A stretch of DNA of 64,000 nucleotides, from NCBI GenBank assembly GCA_032027165.1, contig JAVSMO010000001.1, positions 2,605,919 through 2,669,918 on the forward strand, written 5' to 3'. Of the stretch, positions 61,944 through 64,000 are shown in pieces. Under the pieces are notes generated by a model. It saw only the letters and a program-made list of their open reading frames with translations, was not told where the DNA came from and searched no databases. The translations under genes and the position numbers were made by a program. How positions within the stretch are numbered: the first letter of the stretch is position 1; each line of letters starts with the position of its first letter. Source of the stretch: Denitratisoma sp. (GTDB lineage Bacteria; Pseudomonadota; Gammaproteobacteria; Burkholderiales; Rhodocyclaceae).

Positions 61944-63923
61944 TTAGCCGCTGAAGAACCCGATCCCCACCAGCACCAGCAGTATCAGGCCGACGGCAAT
62001 GAGCGCCAGGCCGAGGATCTTGGAGCCGCGGGTCATCGCCGGCGAAGGCGCCTCGACCAGGTACTTCTGCAGTTCGCCGGAATCCACCATGCGCTGGTAG
62101 TGCGCCGGGTGGTCGTGGCGGAACTCGCGCAGGGACTGGGTGCCGGTGAACATCACCACGTCGGGCGGCGGCAGCTTGTCCGGCCGGAAGTGGTTGTTGA
62201 AGAAATGCACGGTGAACAGGAATACCGCCGCCAGGAAGGCTTCCTCGCCATGCACCAGGGTGGCGACGTTGAAGACCCAGCCCGGCAGGTAGGTGGCCGT
62301 CACGTGCGGGAAGGCCAGCATCAGGCCGCTCCAGCCGATGATGTTCACGCCCCAGAACACCGCCCAGTAGTCGAATTTCTCGAAGTAGGCCCAGCGGTCG
62401 AACAGCGGTTTCGGGCCCTTGCCGACGAACCACTTGAACATGCCCCAGCAGTCGGCGAAGTCCTTCCAGTTCGGGATCAGCGAATCCGGCCCGAACCAGC
62501 GGAAGCTCCTGTCGCGCAGCAGCTTCTGCATCACGTAGGCGAAGTGGATGAGGAAGATGCCGACGAAGAGCGCGGCACAGACCCGGTGGATCAGGCCGAG
62601 CATCTTCGGCCCGCCGAGGGCCTTGGCGACGACCGGCGCCCAGACGCTCTCGGCATACAGCGCGGTGGTGCCGGTCAGCACCAGGGTCATGGTGACGAGG
62701 GCGAAGACCAGGTGGCCGAGGCGCCAGCCCCAGTGGAAGCGGCGGAAGTGCTGCCGGTTCTCGTCGAGGTTCATGCCCCGCGTGTCGATGCGCGCATGCG
62801 GCTTGCCGGCCTTGCGGTCCTGCCACTCGCGGTAATACCAGAGGCCGGAATGCGCCCAGAAGAAGGCGAAGACGAAGATCAGCAGCCCCACCATGAACTT
62901 CGAGGCGATGTACATCTGCGGATACTTGTCGAAGTCGTGCGTGTTGGCATGCGGGCCGAAGGTGACGAAGCCCGGGGTGGCGTCGCGCATGCCGGGCTTC
63001 TTGTCGCTGTGGCACTTGGTGCAGGTCTTCAGCCGGTTCTTCGGGTTGATCGTCGATTTCGGATGGTCGGCCGGCAGGATCTTGTGGCTCTCGTGGCAGT
63101 CGGCGCACTTGGCCGCGTAGGCGTAGCCGAGGCGGTTCACCTGGCCGTGATAGGTGTCGGCAAAGCTCTGCAGTTCTTTCTCGTGGCAGCTGCCGCAGGC
63201 ATTGACGTTGGCGAGCTTGAAGGTTTCCGAGGCGGTGCCGGCGATGTTGTGCGAGGTGTGGCAGTCGGTGCACACCGCGCTCTTCATGTTGCCCTTGTCG
63301 AGCAGTTCCTCGCCGTGGATGGAGGCGGCATAGGCCTCCAGCTGGTCTTCGTGACACTTCGCCCCGCAGGTGTCGGGAATGCCCTTGTGCCAGACGGTGC
63401 GCCGCTCGCTGCCCTTGGGCGGCACGTTGAATTCGTGCGAGTTGTGGCAATCCTCGCAGGTCGCCATCGGGTGCGAGGGATCGTCCTTGTCCGGCTTGGC
63501 GTGGAAGGAGTTCTTGTAGGCCTCGATGTTGCGCACGACCAGGCCGAGGCGGCTCTTCTCGTCGGCGCCTTTCTCCTGCCGGGCGGCTTCCCACAGGGCC
63601 TGATGGCAATCGACGCAGTTGGCCGGCTTGATGCCCTTGGCCTTGGCGTGGTTGGCCTTGCTGTCGGTGATCTCCTTGTGGCAGGCCACGCACTGCATGT
63701 CGGCGTGGATGCCCTTGCCGAATTTGCCGGCGTTGATGTGGGCAAGCGTGCGCTTCTCGTCGTCCTTGCCCGGCACCTCGATCTTCTTCTTGCTGCTGTC
63801 GTGGCATTCGAGGCAGCCGGCATTGTCGAGCCTGGCGGCGTCGGCCAATGCGGGCGCCGCCAGGAGGAAGGCGAGGCAGGCCGCGCCGGCCTGGAACAGC
63901 GCCAGGAACGATCCCCTTTTCAT
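61944..63923 (-). CDS. Nine-haem cytochrome c fused to membrane cytochrome b-type domain (CbcL-like architecture)
   Basis: The 659-residue protein has a signal peptide (about 1-27). The periplasmic domain (about 30-335) has eight CxxCH sites at Cys 37, 78, 103, 156, 218, 243, 273 and 301, plus one CxxxCH at 186-191, giving nine haem c. Six membrane helices follow (about 343-365, 401-423, 445-465, 519-540, 555-577, 636-658), with His in several, as in di-haem b proteins of the FdnI/HydC type. This layout resembles Geobacter CbcL, an inner-membrane quinol oxidase for extracellular respiration. Orthology is not tested; a tetrathionate or sulfur pathway role is also possible. Confidence 0.8.
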   Translation of the reverse strand: MKRGSFLALFQAGAACLAFLLAAPALADAARLDNAGCLECHDSSKKKIEVPGKDDEKRTLAHINAGKFGKGIHADMQCVACHKEITDSKANHAKAKGIKPANCVDCHQALWEAARQEKGADEKSRLGLVVRNIEAYKNSFHAKPDKDDPSHPMATCEDCHNSHEFNVPPKGSERRTVWHKGIPDTCGAKCHEDQLEAYAASIHGEELLDKGNMKSAVCTDCHTSHNIAGTASETFKLANVNACGSCHEKELQSFADTYHGQVNRLGYAYAAKCADCHESHKILPADHPKSTINPKNRLKTCTKCHSDKKPGMRDATPGFVTFGPHANTHDFDKYPQMYIASKFMVGLLIFVFAFFWAHSGLWYYREWQDRKAGKPHARIDTRGMNLDENRQHFRRFHWGWRLGHLVFALVTMTLVLTGTTALYAESVWAPVVAKALGGPKMLGLIHRVCAALFVGIFLIHFAYVMQKLLRDRSFRWFGPDSLIPNWKDFADCWGMFKWFVGKGPKPLFDRWAYFEKFDYWAVFWGVNIIGWSGLMLAFPHVTATYLPGWVFNVATLVHGEEAFLAAVFLFTVHFFNNHFRPDKLPPPDVVMFTGTQSLREFRHDHPAHYQRMVDSGELQKYLVEAPSPAMTRGSKILGLALIAVGLILLVLVGIGFFSG

Positions 63924-63946
63924 GGTCCCGCCTCCCTTCTTCTATC

Positions 63947-64000
63947 TCAGTGGGAAAGCATCCAGCGGGCGACGTTGGTCTGCACCTTGACGTCCTTGGT
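63947..64000 (-). CDS. 3' end of an unidentified gene (partial)
   Basis: The last 54 bases encode, on the minus strand, the C-terminal 17 residues TKDVKVQTNVARWMLSH and a stop. It lies 23 bases upstream of the multihaem gene, so it is probably the preceding gene of the same operon. Too little is visible to name it. Confidence 0.5.
   Translation of the reverse strand, partial: TKDVKVQTNVARWMLSH

Overview
The window is GC-rich, densely packed bacterial chromosome. It looks like a denitrifying betaproteobacterium of the Rhodocyclales/Sterolibacteriaceae type. This rests on the core gene neighbourhoods (gmk-rpoZ-spoT, rph-rdgB-hemW, thiS-thiG), a NosR-less nos cluster with NosG/NosH, a NapGH-type periplasmic nitrate reductase, and family resemblance; no database search was possible. 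There is no gene-free stretch longer than 300 bases, and I saw no transposase, phage gene or CRISPR array.

Layout. (1) 1-7835, plus strand: tail of a nitrous-oxide-reductase accessory operon (nosB-like, nosD, nosG, nosH, nosF, nosL, nosY, a TlpA-like thioredoxin), followed by a MenA/UbiA-type prenyltransferase and a DUF1330 protein; nosZ presumably lies just upstream. (2) 7895-13098, minus strand: napDAGHB with an FNR-type box upstream. (3) 13320-16353, plus: a ModE-type regulator and modABC, with a ModE-like operator, supplying molybdate for NapA. (4) 16369-22973, minus: housekeeping genes (acyltransferase, rluF, exonuclease/GIY-YIG protein, DUF3460, spoT, rpoZ, gmk). (5) 22974-49646: an accessory island that appears to split the usual yicC-gmk neighbourhood. 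(6) 49647-61721: yicC, a Ser/Thr kinase and PP2C phosphatase, rph, rdgB, hemW, HD-GYP protein, trmB, a GGDEF/EAL protein, thiG, thiS and tRNA-Gly(CCC). (7) 61944-64000, minus: a nine-haem cytochrome c fused to a six-helix membrane cytochrome b-like domain, and the 3' end of another gene.

The island is the main point of interest. Its left half is one unbroken minus-strand array, about 17 kb, with no gap over 90 bases: aromatic amine dehydrogenase (aauBEDA) plus cytochrome c, a DUF1329/DUF1302/RND/TerB/YCF48 envelope module, an aldehyde dehydrogenase, a cytochrome c, two di-haem MauG/cytochrome-c-peroxidase-family proteins, and last a quinol-NO-reductase homologue. That homologue has Asn543 in place of the second His of the catalytic His-His pair and Gln564 in place of a conserved Glu. 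These are the substitutions that mark putative nitric oxide dismutases (Nod), which turn NO into N2 and O2. A testable idea is that O2 made from NO serves an otherwise anaerobic cell, for example in maturation of the tryptophan tryptophylquinone (TTQ) cofactor by the MauG-like proteins. The right half holds a pyruvate-type transaminase, Tm-1-like and HAD proteins, a second aldehyde dehydrogenase, an APC transporter, MarR and Lrp regulators and alanine dehydrogenase. A shared 17-base element links the two halves to the AraC-type regulator between them.

A second, independent observation is a dispersed bipartite DNA motif, AAAGTCAGYC-N8-RCGGCG. It occurs 14 times with fixed spacing, seven on each strand, both inside and between genes, and once as an overlapping inverted pair that forms a terminator-like hairpin. 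It behaves like a DNA uptake sequence or another genome-wide recognition element.
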